A DNA stretch of 64,000 bases from Clostridiales bacterium (GTDB lineage: Bacteria > Bacillota > Clostridia > Clostridiales > Clostridiaceae), in NCBI GenBank assembly GCA_012519845.1, contig JAAYPK010000005.1:1-64000 (forward strand), given 5' to 3'. Positions within the stretch are counted from its first letter, which is position 1. Each line of letters begins with the position of its first letter. The notes beneath the pieces were generated by a model, which was not told the origin of the DNA, searched no databases, and saw only the letters and a list, made by a program, of their open reading frames with translations. Below are positions 16,878 to 24,979 of this stretch, piece after piece. Position numbers and translations under genes: made by a program.

Positions 16878-17303
16878 CTATCTGTATATATCTACTATTA
16901 ATCCTTGAATTTCATCAATTGTGGATGCAATATCAATGTTTTCTGCTTCCTTTTCCATGATTTTATTGGTAATCTCTTCTAATTTTTCATCTACAGTATC
17001 TACTGTTATAAAATATTGAGTCTGCCAAAAACTAATATCCTTTTTGCTTTGATACATAAACTGAAGAACTGATTCCAAATATTCTTTTATCATTTTTTTA
17101 TACATTCTTACATCTGCATAGGTTTTGGTTAAAGCAAGTCTATTACCCCTTGAATTAATGTCTTTAGCCATTTTTTTTAATTGTTCCTCTGACTTTCTCT
17201 CTTTTGCATGGCTAAAGCTTTGTGAAAAGCCTTTTTTCCCAGTTGTTATCTTTCTTTCTTCTTCTCTTTGAATTGGTTGTCTGTTAACTCTTCCGATTTC
17301 CAT
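16878..17303 (-). CDS. YaaR family protein (DUF327)
   Basis: The 141-residue protein has a basic, Gln-rich N-terminus and a helical body with the conserved DUF327 features SRGNRLALTKTYADVRMYKK and an aromatic segment near residue 90. YaaR proteins are cytoplasmic, widespread in Firmicutes and of unknown biochemical function; in Bacillus the gene lies near tmk and holB. Here it instead heads an operon with an ABC exporter, ending 12 nt before it. Family assignment is by recalled sequence pattern. Confidence 0.8.
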   Translation of the reverse strand: MEIGRVNRQPIQREEERKITTGKKGFSQSFSHAKERKSEEQLKKMAKDINSRGNRLALTKTYADVRMYKKMIKEYLESVLQFMYQSKKDISFWQTQYFITVDTVDEKLEEITNKIMEKEAENIDIASTIDEIQGLIVDIYR

Positions 17304-17361
17304 ATTACCATTCCTTTCTTTATTGTAATTATACTAAATTTCTTAATTAATCTCCACACTA

Positions 17362-17390
17362 TTACAATTAATTAATATATATCGTATAAT
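17362..17390 (+). promoter_or_regulatory. Promoter of the DEAD-box helicase gene
   Basis: TTACAA (17362-17367) and TATAAT (17385-17390) are separated by exactly 17 nt, 33 nt before the ATG. It sits in the divergent gap with the YaaR gene. Confidence 0.65.
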
Positions 17391-17422
17391 AACAATAGAT
17401 TAATTTAAAAGGAGAATATAAT

Positions 17423-18556
17423 ATGACATTTGAAGAATTGGGATTAAATACAAACATCATTTCTGGGTTAAAGAAGGAAAATATAGTTAAGCCTACTGAA
17501 ATTCAAAACTTATGTATTAAAGAAGCCCTATTAAATAAAGATATAATTGGAGAATCACATACAGGAAGCGGTAAAACCTTAGCATTTTTATGTCCTTTAT
17601 TTCAAAAGATTAATACTGAAAAAAAAGAAAATCAAGGACTAATCTTAGCACCAACCCATGAACTTGTAATGCAAATTGAAAATGAAATAAAATTATTGGC
17701 CAAAAATTCTAATATGGATATTACATCTATGGCTGTAATTGGTGATGTTAATATAGAAAAACAAATTAAAAAATTAAAGGATATTAAACCTCATATTATT
17801 GTAGGCTCTACTGGGAGAGTTATGGATTTAATTAAAAAGAAAAAAATTACCCCTCATACTATAAAGACTATAGTTATTGATGAAGGCGATAATTTACTTT
17901 TAAATACAAGTTCAGATATGGTTAAAGATATAATTAAAAAAGCCATGAAAGATACTCAACTTATGGTTTTTTCTGCAACAATGAGTAAAAAGGCTCTTGA
18001 TACATGTAAAACATTTATGAAAAATCCTTCTATTTTTAAAACCAAAGAAAGCATACCTTTAAATCCGAACATAGAACATTTTTATCTAAAGGTTGAGGAA
18101 AGAGATAAATTTGAAGTCTTAAGAAAACTAATAGCAGCCACTAATCCAACCAAAACTTTAGTTTTTATTAATGGAAATTATCAAATAAATAAAATTTCGG
18201 ATAAGCTAAATTATTTAGGTAAAAACGCTTTTACCCTTCATAAAGGAATAAGCAAAGAAGAAAGGCAGAAAGCCTTAGAAAGTTTTAGAAATGGGAAGAT
18301 TAATATTCTTATTTCATCAGATATTTCAGCAAGAGGCTTAGATATTAAAGATATTACACATATAATTAATTTAGATTTCCCTTTAACTTCTACTGAATAC
18401 TTACATAGAGCTGGAAGAACAGCACGTGGTGAAGAAGAAAAAGGCTACACTATTTCTCTAGTTACAAATAAAGATTTATCTAAAATTAAAACTTACGAAA
18501 AAGAATTTAAAATTAGAATTTTAGAAAAAAAATTAAGTCACGGAAAACTAATTTAA
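17423..18556 (+). CDS. DEAD-box RNA helicase with DEGD motif II
   Basis: The 377-residue protein has the two RecA-like domains of DEAD-box helicases. Q-motif region PTEIQNLCI, motif I SHTGSGKT, motif II DEGD instead of DEAD, motif III SAT, motif V SARGLDI and motif VI HRAGRTAR are visible. It stops soon after domain 2, without the C-terminal RNA-binding tails of CshA or DbpA. RNA unwinding in ribosome assembly or cold adaptation is the usual role. The Ala-to-Gly change in motif II is also found in minor family members and should allow ATP hydrolysis. AAAGGAG precedes the ATG. Confidence 0.93.
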   Translation: MTFEELGLNTNIISGLKKENIVKPTEIQNLCIKEALLNKDIIGESHTGSGKTLAFLCPLFQKINTEKKENQGLILAPTHELVMQIENEIKLLAKNSNMDITSMAVIGDVNIEKQIKKLKDIKPHIIVGSTGRVMDLIKKKKITPHTIKTIVIDEGDNLLLNTSSDMVKDIIKKAMKDTQLMVFSATMSKKALDTCKTFMKNPSIFKTKESIPLNPNIEHFYLKVEERDKFEVLRKLIAATNPTKTLVFINGNYQINKISDKLNYLGKNAFTLHKGISKEERQKALESFRNGKINILISSDISARGLDIKDITHIINLDFPLTSTEYLHRAGRTARGEEEKGYTISLVTNKDLSKIKTYEKEFKIRILEKKLSHGKLI

Positions 18557-18586
18557 TACTTCTATATTTTACAACGTATAAATAAG

Positions 18587-18625
18587 AATAAACTATATAT
18601 GATAAGTATATAGTTTATTTTTATT
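18587..18625 (+). terminator. Terminator of the helicase gene
   Basis: AATAAACTATATA (18587-18599) pairs perfectly with TATATAGTTTATT (18607-18619), then TTTATTT follows. Confidence 0.85.
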
Positions 18626-18640
18626 TATGGTGGTGAATAT

Positions 18641-21268
18641 ATGTGGTTTAATAAAAAAATTGAAGAAGTCTTAAGGGAATTAAATAGCGATTCTAACACT
18701 GGGCTTTCCTCTTCTGAAGCAGAAAGTAGATTAAATTCTTATGGAGAAAATAAATTAGCTGAAAAGCCTAAAAAATCACTAATAGCACGTTTTTTTTCCC
18801 AAATAAATGATGCAATGATTTATATTTTATTTGGAGCTTCTATTATTTCTTTTATTATGGGAGAAGTTAGTGATTCAATTATTATTTTAGTAGTTGTAAT
18901 TATTAATGCACTTATTGGTTTAATTCAAGAATCAAAAGCAGAAAAAGCACTAGAGGCATTAAAAAATATGAGTACTCCTAAGGCCATTGTTAAAAGAAAT
19001 GGGGAAATAATAGAAATTTCCTCTTTAGATGTTGTTATAGGAGATATTGTAATAATAGATGCTGGAAGATATATTCCAGCTGATTTAAGGCTTATTGAAT
19101 CTTCTAATCTTACAATTGATGAATCAGCTTTTACTGGTGAATCAGTCCCAGCTTCAAAAGATGCATCTAATATAATTGCTGATAAATCTGCTCCAATTGG
19201 AGATAGAACTAATATGGTTTATATGTCCACTTTAGCCACTTATGGTCGTGGTGTTGGAATTGTAGTTGCAACAGGAATGGATACAGAGATTGGTTCTATA
19301 TTTCAAATGATTGATGAAGAAAAAGAAGAAAGCACTCCCCTTCAAAAGAAATTATCAACTCTTGGAAAACAGCTTGGAATTGTTGCATTAGTAATTTGCG
19401 CATTAATATTCATTATTTCCATTTTTCAGGGTAGAAATATTTTTGAAATGCTTTTAACATCAATTAGTTTAGCCGTTGCTGCAATTCCAGAAGGTTTGCC
19501 TGCAATAGTTGCAATTGTTTTAGCACTCGGTGTTCAAAGAATGATAAAAGAAAATGCAATAGTAAAGAAATTACCTGCAGTTGAAACTTTAGGTTCTGTA
19601 AATATAATTTGTTCTGATAAAACTGGAACTTTAACACTTAATGTTATGACAGTTAAAAAAGCTTATGTTAATGATACTATTATTTTAATTGAAGATATTA
19701 ATATTAATAAATTTGAGGATAATTTACTAATAGAGGGTATGGTTCTTTGTAATGATGCCACATCTTCTTCTCAATCTAAAACAGGAGATCCTACAGAAAT
19801 AGCTCTTATTGAAGCTGGTATAAAATATAATATTAATAAAGATAAATTAAATTCAATTCATAAAAGAGTACATGAAATACCTTTTGACTCTGATAGAAAA
19901 CTTATGACAACAGTTAATTCTTTTGGAAATGTAAATTATGTTTTTACTAAAGGTGCTTTAGATTGTCTACTTAACATTTGTACAAAAATATCAATTAATG
20001 GTGAAGTAAAAGAATTAACAAAAGAAATTAAAAATAATATTTTAATTGCTTCTGAAGAAATGTCAAAAGATGCATTGCGTGTTCTGGCTTTAGGATATAA
20101 AGAAATAACTAAGGATTCAAAGGTCAAACTGGAAGATGATCTTATTTTCATCGGTTTTATGGCAATGATTGACCCTCCTAGGAAAGAGGTAAAGCCATCT
20201 ATAAATTTATGTAAGAAAGCTGGAATTACTCCTGTTATGATTACTGGTGACCATAAAAATACTGCTTTTGCTATAGGTAAGGAACTAGGAATATGTTCTA
20301 ATATTAATGAGTGTATGTCTGGAAATGAAATAGACAGCTATAATCAAGAAGAGTTTAATAGTATTATAGATAAATTCAAAATATTTGCCAGGGTATCCCC
20401 TATGCATAAAGTAAAAATTGTTAAAGCTTTTAAATCAAAAGGTAACATTGTTTCTATGACAGGTGATGGTGTTAATGATGCACCAAGTTTAAAAGCTGCT
20501 GACATTGGTGTGGCAATGGGTATTACAGGTACTGATGTGGCAAAGGGTGCCGCTGATATGATACTTACCGATGATAATTTTTCCACAATAGTTAATGCTA
20601 TAGAAGAAGGTAGAAATATTTATAATAATATAAAAAAATCAATTATTTTTCTTCTTGCTTGTAATCTAGGTGAAATAATAGCTTTATTTTTTGCTATAGT
20701 TTTAAATTGGCCTACACCACTTCTACCTATTCATATACTATGGGTTAATCTTATTACTGACAGCTTTCCAGCACTATCCTTAGGTGTTGAAAAAGCTGAT
20801 AAATCAGTAATGAATTATCCACCAAGAAATCCAAAAGAAAGTTTATTTTCTGGAAGCATGGGATTATTTTTAGTTATTAATGGATTTGTAATTGGATTTT
20901 TAACTCTGTTTGCATTTAAAATTGGTGAATCCTTATATCCAGATTCTTTAAGCCATGCACAAACTATTGCTTTTATAGTGTTAGCCTTATCCCAACTTTT
21001 CTTTTCATTAAATATGAGAAATAACACTAAATCAATTATTACCATGGGTCCATTTTCAAATAAATACTTATCCCTATCTATTATATTAGGCATATTAGTT
21101 CAAGTATTAATTGTTAATATAGATTTTCTTGCAAAGATTTTTAAAGTTTATTCTTTAACTTTTAAAGATTGGATTTTTATAGTATTAATATCCATGATTC
21201 CATTAATAATAAATGAATTAATTAAAATATATCTAAGGAAGAAACAAAAAAATCCTGACTTCAAGTAA
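18641..21268 (+). CDS. P-type Ca2+-transporting ATPase (P2A, SERCA/PMR1-like)
   Basis: The 875-residue pump has the full P-type architecture. An N-terminal cation ATPase domain comes first, then the actuator loop FTGES, the membrane motif VAAIPEGLPA in helix 4 that supplies Ca2+ ligands, the phosphorylation site SDKTGTLT, the hinge TGDGVNDAPSLKAADIG, and C-terminal helices with NLITDSFPA. It probably exports Ca2+ (or Mn2+) from the cytoplasm. Length matches bacterial LMCA1-type pumps. GGTGGTG precedes the ATG. The 3' end of the gene forms half of its own terminator. Confidence 0.95.
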   Translation: MWFNKKIEEVLRELNSDSNTGLSSSEAESRLNSYGENKLAEKPKKSLIARFFSQINDAMIYILFGASIISFIMGEVSDSIIILVVVIINALIGLIQESKAEKALEALKNMSTPKAIVKRNGEIIEISSLDVVIGDIVIIDAGRYIPADLRLIESSNLTIDESAFTGESVPASKDASNIIADKSAPIGDRTNMVYMSTLATYGRGVGIVVATGMDTEIGSIFQMIDEEKEESTPLQKKLSTLGKQLGIVALVICALIFIISIFQGRNIFEMLLTSISLAVAAIPEGLPAIVAIVLALGVQRMIKENAIVKKLPAVETLGSVNIICSDKTGTLTLNVMTVKKAYVNDTIILIEDININKFEDNLLIEGMVLCNDATSSSQSKTGDPTEIALIEAGIKYNINKDKLNSIHKRVHEIPFDSDRKLMTTVNSFGNVNYVFTKGALDCLLNICTKISINGEVKELTKEIKNNILIASEEMSKDALRVLALGYKEITKDSKVKLEDDLIFIGFMAMIDPPRKEVKPSINLCKKAGITPVMITGDHKNTAFAIGKELGICSNINECMSGNEIDSYNQEEFNSIIDKFKIFARVSPMHKVKIVKAFKSKGNIVSMTGDGVNDAPSLKAADIGVAMGITGTDVAKGAADMILTDDNFSTIVNAIEEGRNIYNNIKKSIIFLLACNLGEIIALFFAIVLNWPTPLLPIHILWVNLITDSFPALSLGVEKADKSVMNYPPRNPKESLFSGSMGLFLVINGFVIGFLTLFAFKIGESLYPDSLSHAQTIAFIVLALSQLFFSLNMRNNTKSIITMGPFSNKYLSLSIILGILVQVLIVNIDFLAKIFKVYSLTFKDWIFIVLISMIPLIINELIKIYLRKKQKNPDFK

Positions 21269-21281
21269 GTCAGGTTTTTTT
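21248..21281. terminator. Bidirectional terminator between the Ca2+-ATPase and solute-binding genes
   Basis: CCTGACTT (21254-21261) pairs with AAGTCAGG (21267-21274), flanked by A-run on the left and T-run on the right. The stem overlaps the last codons of the Ca2+-ATPase. It can serve both convergent genes. Confidence 0.9.
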
Positions 21282-21289
21282 ATATTAAG

Positions 21290-21313
21290 CTATTTTAGAT
21301 AAATGTTGATTTA
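21290..21313 (+). repeat. Dispersed ~24-bp repeat, copy 1
   Basis: Contains CTATTTTAGATAAATGTTGA followed by TTTA. Identical or nearly identical blocks occur at 34236, 59552 and 59610, all on the same strand and all intergenic. Here it lies between two convergent genes, 3 nt from the stop of the solute-binding gene. Confidence 0.85.
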
Positions 21314-21316
21314 AAA

Positions 21317-22528
21317 TTAATAAGTAAATAAGTCTTTTAAAACCTTATTTAATTCTACTTCTATTTTATCTCCACATTCTTCACCTGAAAGTTCTCCAGT
21401 TGCAAGTCCTGTAAAACCTAAAGGTAATGAATAATCAAAAGCTCCATTTTCAATATTATTTGGTAATAAAGTAGTTTGAAGAGATTGACTATATAGATTT
21501 TTCAGATTTTCATTCTCATTATAAATAGAACTTTCTAAACTCTTTTTATAAATTGGTGCAGCAGGTCCCATTTCCATATAAACATCATCACATCTTTCTG
21601 ACAAATATTTAATGAGACTCCAGGACTGCTCTTGTTTTTTAGATACTTTACTTACAACAGCCATTTTAATATATTTTAAAGGTGTTACTGTTTTACCATT
21701 TAACGTTGGTATAACTGCTGTTCCAAAATTCACTTTATCATTTGTAAAAGTTCTAACCCTTCCAGGTTCACCTATGTAAAATGCAACTTTGCCTGCTGAA
21801 AAATTGCCAGCAGCTGCCATATCAGACATTCCACCAACAAATAAATTATTATCAACAAACAATTTATTTAATAAAGTATAGCCTTCTTTAGCACCTTCAT
21901 TATTAATTCCAATATCTTTAACATCATACTTTCCATTGTTATCTTTAAAAATATATCCACCTTGTGATGCCACAAACCCATAAGAATAATAATAATTTGA
22001 AAGTTCAAATGCCATTCCCTTATCTTTGGCAACTTCAACAAGTTCCTCCATTGTTTTAGGAACTGTATTAACTAAATCTTTATTATAATATAAAATAACA
22101 AACTCTTGAGTAACAGGAATACCATATTGAATACCACCATTTGATGTGCCTCTAATTAAATCATCTGAAACATAACTATCAGAACTAATTAGATTATCTG
22201 GTACCTTTACTATAGTATCAGATTTAGCTAATAATTCTGTATCTTCAGCATCTATTCCCCAAAAAATATCAGGTCTTAAGAATTCATTTGTATCTGCTAA
22301 AGATTTACCATCGCTACCATCATTGATTTTTAAAATAACATTAACATTGTTATCCTTAGCCCATTCTTGTGCATATTCATTTAGCTTTTCTCTTTCATTC
22401 TCAAGGGAACTTACCCATACAACAATTGTATTTTCATCTTCTTTTGTACTATTTACACACCCGACAAATGTAGATACTAAAATAATCAAAGATAAAAATA
22501 TAGTTAATACTTTTTTTATAGCATTCAT
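21317..22528 (-). CDS. Family 1 extracellular solute-binding lipoprotein (orphan)
   Basis: The start MNAIKK at 22528 is chosen because GGAGGT lies just upstream and inside the longer reading frame. The 403-residue product has a lipoprotein signal ending in FVGC and a maltose-binding-like fold: an early ENEREKLNEYAQEWAKD segment, PDIFWG, then GIPVTQEF. Such receptors deliver sugars or oligosaccharides to ABC permeases, but no permease or ATPase gene is adjacent. It may share a distant transporter. The neighbouring lipoprotein gene upstream on the same strand is unrelated in sequence. Confidence 0.88.
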   Translation of the reverse strand: MNAIKKVLTIFLSLIILVSTFVGCVNSTKEDENTIVVWVSSLENEREKLNEYAQEWAKDNNVNVILKINDGSDGKSLADTNEFLRPDIFWGIDAEDTELLAKSDTIVKVPDNLISSDSYVSDDLIRGTSNGGIQYGIPVTQEFVILYYNKDLVNTVPKTMEELVEVAKDKGMAFELSNYYYSYGFVASQGGYIFKDNNGKYDVKDIGINNEGAKEGYTLLNKLFVDNNLFVGGMSDMAAAGNFSAGKVAFYIGEPGRVRTFTNDKVNFGTAVIPTLNGKTVTPLKYIKMAVVSKVSKKQEQSWSLIKYLSERCDDVYMEMGPAAPIYKKSLESSIYNENENLKNLYSQSLQTTLLPNNIENGAFDYSLPLGFTGLATGELSGEECGDKIEVELNKVLKDLFTY

Positions 22529-22592
22529 TTTTACCTCCATTCATTAAAAAAAAAATAATTTTTATTATAGTTTATTTCTAAACATAGTAAAC

Positions 22593-23048
22593 TTACTTAA
22601 ACAAATTATTAAACACTTCTTCAATTGTAGCTGATTCTGAATTAGTATCAGCCCCTATTAGCATATAATAATTGCTATATAATACATTAACTTTCTTTTC
22701 ATCTCTAGTTATTGTACCTGTTTTAGCTTCTTCTATTACTTTGTCAGCCCCATCAAATAAATTATCTTTATCATAATAATATATTTCAATAGATGAACCA
22801 TTAACATCAAATTTGTAAGCTAAACTAGCGCTTAAATCTTCATAAACAAATTCTTCATTTGATCCAACAGTTAAAGATTTTTCTTTTAAATCAGCTTTAA
22901 ATTGATCTAAACTATTTGATACAACATCAGCTGTTTCCTCTGTATTTTCAATGTTAGATGTGTCTTCTTTAATATCATTACTTTTACCGCAACCAACTAA
23001 AGAAAATAATAATAAACTACATAAGACAATACTTACTATTTTTTTCAT
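22593..23048 (-). CDS. Small lipoprotein, unknown function
   Basis: The 151-residue protein has a lipoprotein signal with lipobox SLVGC (Cys20), an acidic Ser/Thr-rich linker to about residue 45, and a compact alpha/beta domain ending in EEVFNNLFK. The domain contains YYDKDNLFDGADKVIEEAKT. It resembles many short Firmicute lipoproteins for which no function is known. AGGGGGG-type ribosome binding site precedes the ATG. It is divergent from the 23226 gene. Confidence 0.78.
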   Translation of the reverse strand: MKKIVSIVLCSLLLFSLVGCGKSNDIKEDTSNIENTEETADVVSNSLDQFKADLKEKSLTVGSNEEFVYEDLSASLAYKFDVNGSSIEIYYYDKDNLFDGADKVIEEAKTGTITRDEKKVNVLYSNYYMLIGADTNSESATIEEVFNNLFK

Positions 23049-23183
23049 ATTAACCCCCCTTTGTAATCCTTTTTATTTTACAACTTAAATGTAATTATTA
23101 CAATACTCCAATGGGTAAATGTTAACAAATGAAAGAATTTATTAATAAATTTTACATGTTTTGTATACATTTTCTAATAATTT

Positions 23184-23192
23184 TGATATAAT
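23184..23192 (+). promoter_or_regulatory. Extended -10 promoter for the paralogous membrane protein pair
   Basis: TGATATAAT is a perfect extended -10 element 34 nt before the ATG at 23226. The -35 region is weak, as expected for this promoter type. Confidence 0.55.
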
Positions 23193-23225
23193 TTATATAT
23201 ATGAAAATAATAAGGGTGGTTATTT

Positions 23226-24167
23226 ATGAAATATGAGATTTTATCAGATTTAGCTTCTAAATTGGGTTTAAACTATAATGAAAATAATAATTTGCTTTTT
23301 GGAATATATAATAGCTATAATATTTCTATTGAATTAGATGAAGATTTATTATGTCTTGTTAAAATTCCAGTAAAGTTAACTGAGAATTACAATATAAAAA
23401 CACTTAATTCATTTATTTTATCTATTAAGGAGAATACTGTATGTGTTTTAGAAGGAACCTATAAAGACAATACTTTAGAGATTTTATTTTCTCCTCAAAA
23501 TAGTGATTCCAGTGTTATTTATGAAATTATAAATAAAATAATTGGTGAATTTTCTCAAAATTTAGTAAGTTCTTGCTGTTCATGTTGCGGAGAATGCGTT
23601 TATTCTTCACTTCAATCATTCAAAGGTTCCAATGATTTTATGTGTTTTGATTGTAGACAAAAAGTATTTTTAGAAAATACAATTGATACTAAAAACATAT
23701 ATAAAGAAGAGCATAAATATGTTATTACTCCAATAATAGGTAGTATTCTAGCTGCTTTGGTAGGTGTAGGTATTACTATTCCACTACATATTGCCCATTA
23801 CGTAGTTGCTAGTATTGGCTCTATAGCAATCGCCTATTTTGCTCTTAAAGGTTATACAGCCTTTGGAGGAGAATTAAAATTACGAGGAAAAGTACTTTCT
23901 TTTGTGGTAACATTAGTAATGATTTCTTTATCATTTTATATTGGACAAGGTTTTAAAGAATTAGTTTTTTCTAACACTGGTGGTTCCTCAATTAATCTTA
24001 TATTGGAATCTATGTATAACTTATATAAAACAAATTCTGAGTTTAGAAATGAAAATTTATCTCACTTATTAATTGTATATTTAATTTCTATTCCTATACT
24101 TATTCCAATTTTTAAATCAACTACTTCAAGAATTACTTTTACAAAGGTTGAAAATGCCAATGCATAA
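23226..24167 (+). CDS. Membrane protein with CxxC cluster (first of two paralogues)
   Basis: The 313-residue protein has a soluble N-terminal domain of about 115 residues, then a Cys-rich segment (SSCCSCCGEC, then MCFDCRQK) that could bind zinc, and from about residue 170 four membrane segments. I do not recognise the family. The next gene encodes a clear paralogue with the same N-terminal pattern (MKxxxLSELxxxxxxxYxxxNxLLxxxY) and two or more membrane segments but no Cys cluster. The ATG follows GGGTGG. A role in sensing or membrane transport is possible but not supported beyond topology. Confidence 0.75.
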   Translation: MKYEILSDLASKLGLNYNENNNLLFGIYNSYNISIELDEDLLCLVKIPVKLTENYNIKTLNSFILSIKENTVCVLEGTYKDNTLEILFSPQNSDSSVIYEIINKIIGEFSQNLVSSCCSCCGECVYSSLQSFKGSNDFMCFDCRQKVFLENTIDTKNIYKEEHKYVITPIIGSILAALVGVGITIPLHIAHYVVASIGSIAIAYFALKGYTAFGGELKLRGKVLSFVVTLVMISLSFYIGQGFKELVFSNTGGSSINLILESMYNLYKTNSEFRNENLSHLLIVYLISIPILIPIFKSTTSRITFTKVENANA

Positions 24168-24187
24168 TATTTATTAGGAATGATAAT

Positions 24188-24937
24188 ATGAAAAAAACCG
24201 TTTTATCTGAATTAAGCAAATTAATGAAAATTGATTATTTCAAGTATAATAAACTATTAATTGCTAAGTATAAGGGCTATCCCTTAAAAATCGAAAATAT
24301 TGAAGAAGATAATATATACATTATCTTCTTTCCTCTTTTATTAAATGATGATTTTACTATAATGGATATAAATAATTCCTTAAAACATATTAGAAAATGT
24401 TATTCAAACGTTACTTCTGCAATTTATAATAATAATTCTATTAAAATAACTTATTACGTTACTGGAAGAATAACTTTTCATATTAACAGCATCCTTTCAA
24501 TAATTAATTTTTTTATTGAAAAAGCTCAATATTACAATTTATCATCTTGTCCATTTGATATTGGACAAGATGTTTTCTCATCTAAAAAGACAAAATTATA
24601 CCTTGGAAAAAATCAAAATAAAGCGTTTATCTTCTCTATTTTGGGAAGTTTAGTTGGTATAATATTATGGATTATTGTAGGATTATATGGATTTATAACT
24701 TCAATTTGTGGAATTATAATACCAATATATACTATTAAAGGATATCTTAAATATGGCAAAAAGAATAAGACATTTTATATTTGGACCTTAATTGTAACAA
24801 TTTTAGCAGCTTTTATAGCCGAAATCATAACTTTTAAATTAACATCTAATTTTAACTTTATAAAAGAATTAGGCATAGGATATATATTCTGTTTAATTGG
24901 ATATTTTATTGAAATTAACAATAACAACGAAAAGTAA
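24188..24937 (+). CDS. Membrane protein, paralogue of the preceding gene without Cys cluster
   Basis: The 249-residue protein repeats the design of its upstream neighbour: an N-terminal soluble domain (LSELSKLMKIDYFKYNKLLI) and a C-terminal hydrophobic region (about residues 145-245) with the shared TIKGYLKYG motif, matching ALKGYTAFG in the neighbour. The CxxC cluster is replaced by SSCPFDIGQ. It starts 20 nt after the previous stop and ends at a strong terminator, so the pair is an operon that arose by tandem duplication and diverged. Function unknown. Confidence 0.75.
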   Translation: MKKTVLSELSKLMKIDYFKYNKLLIAKYKGYPLKIENIEEDNIYIIFFPLLLNDDFTIMDINNSLKHIRKCYSNVTSAIYNNNSIKITYYVTGRITFHINSILSIINFFIEKAQYYNLSSCPFDIGQDVFSSKKTKLYLGKNQNKAFIFSILGSLVGIILWIIVGLYGFITSICGIIIPIYTIKGYLKYGKKNKTFYIWTLIVTILAAFIAEIITFKLTSNFNFIKELGIGYIFCLIGYFIEINNNNEK

Positions 24938-24940
24938 GAA

Positions 24941-24978
24941 AAAGGTTGTGCTAATTATATTTAAGCACAACCTTTTTT
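24941..24978. terminator. Bidirectional terminator between paralogue pair and htpG
   Basis: GGTTGTGCT (24944-24952) pairs with AGCACAACC (24964-24972), with A-run on the left and T-run on the right. Confidence 0.92.
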
Positions 24979-24979
24979 C

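Noticed and set aside
17880..17895. DEGD motif II as evidence of a dead helicase
   Set aside because: All other motifs, including GSGKT, SAT and HRAGRTAR, are intact and DEGD variants are known in functional members.
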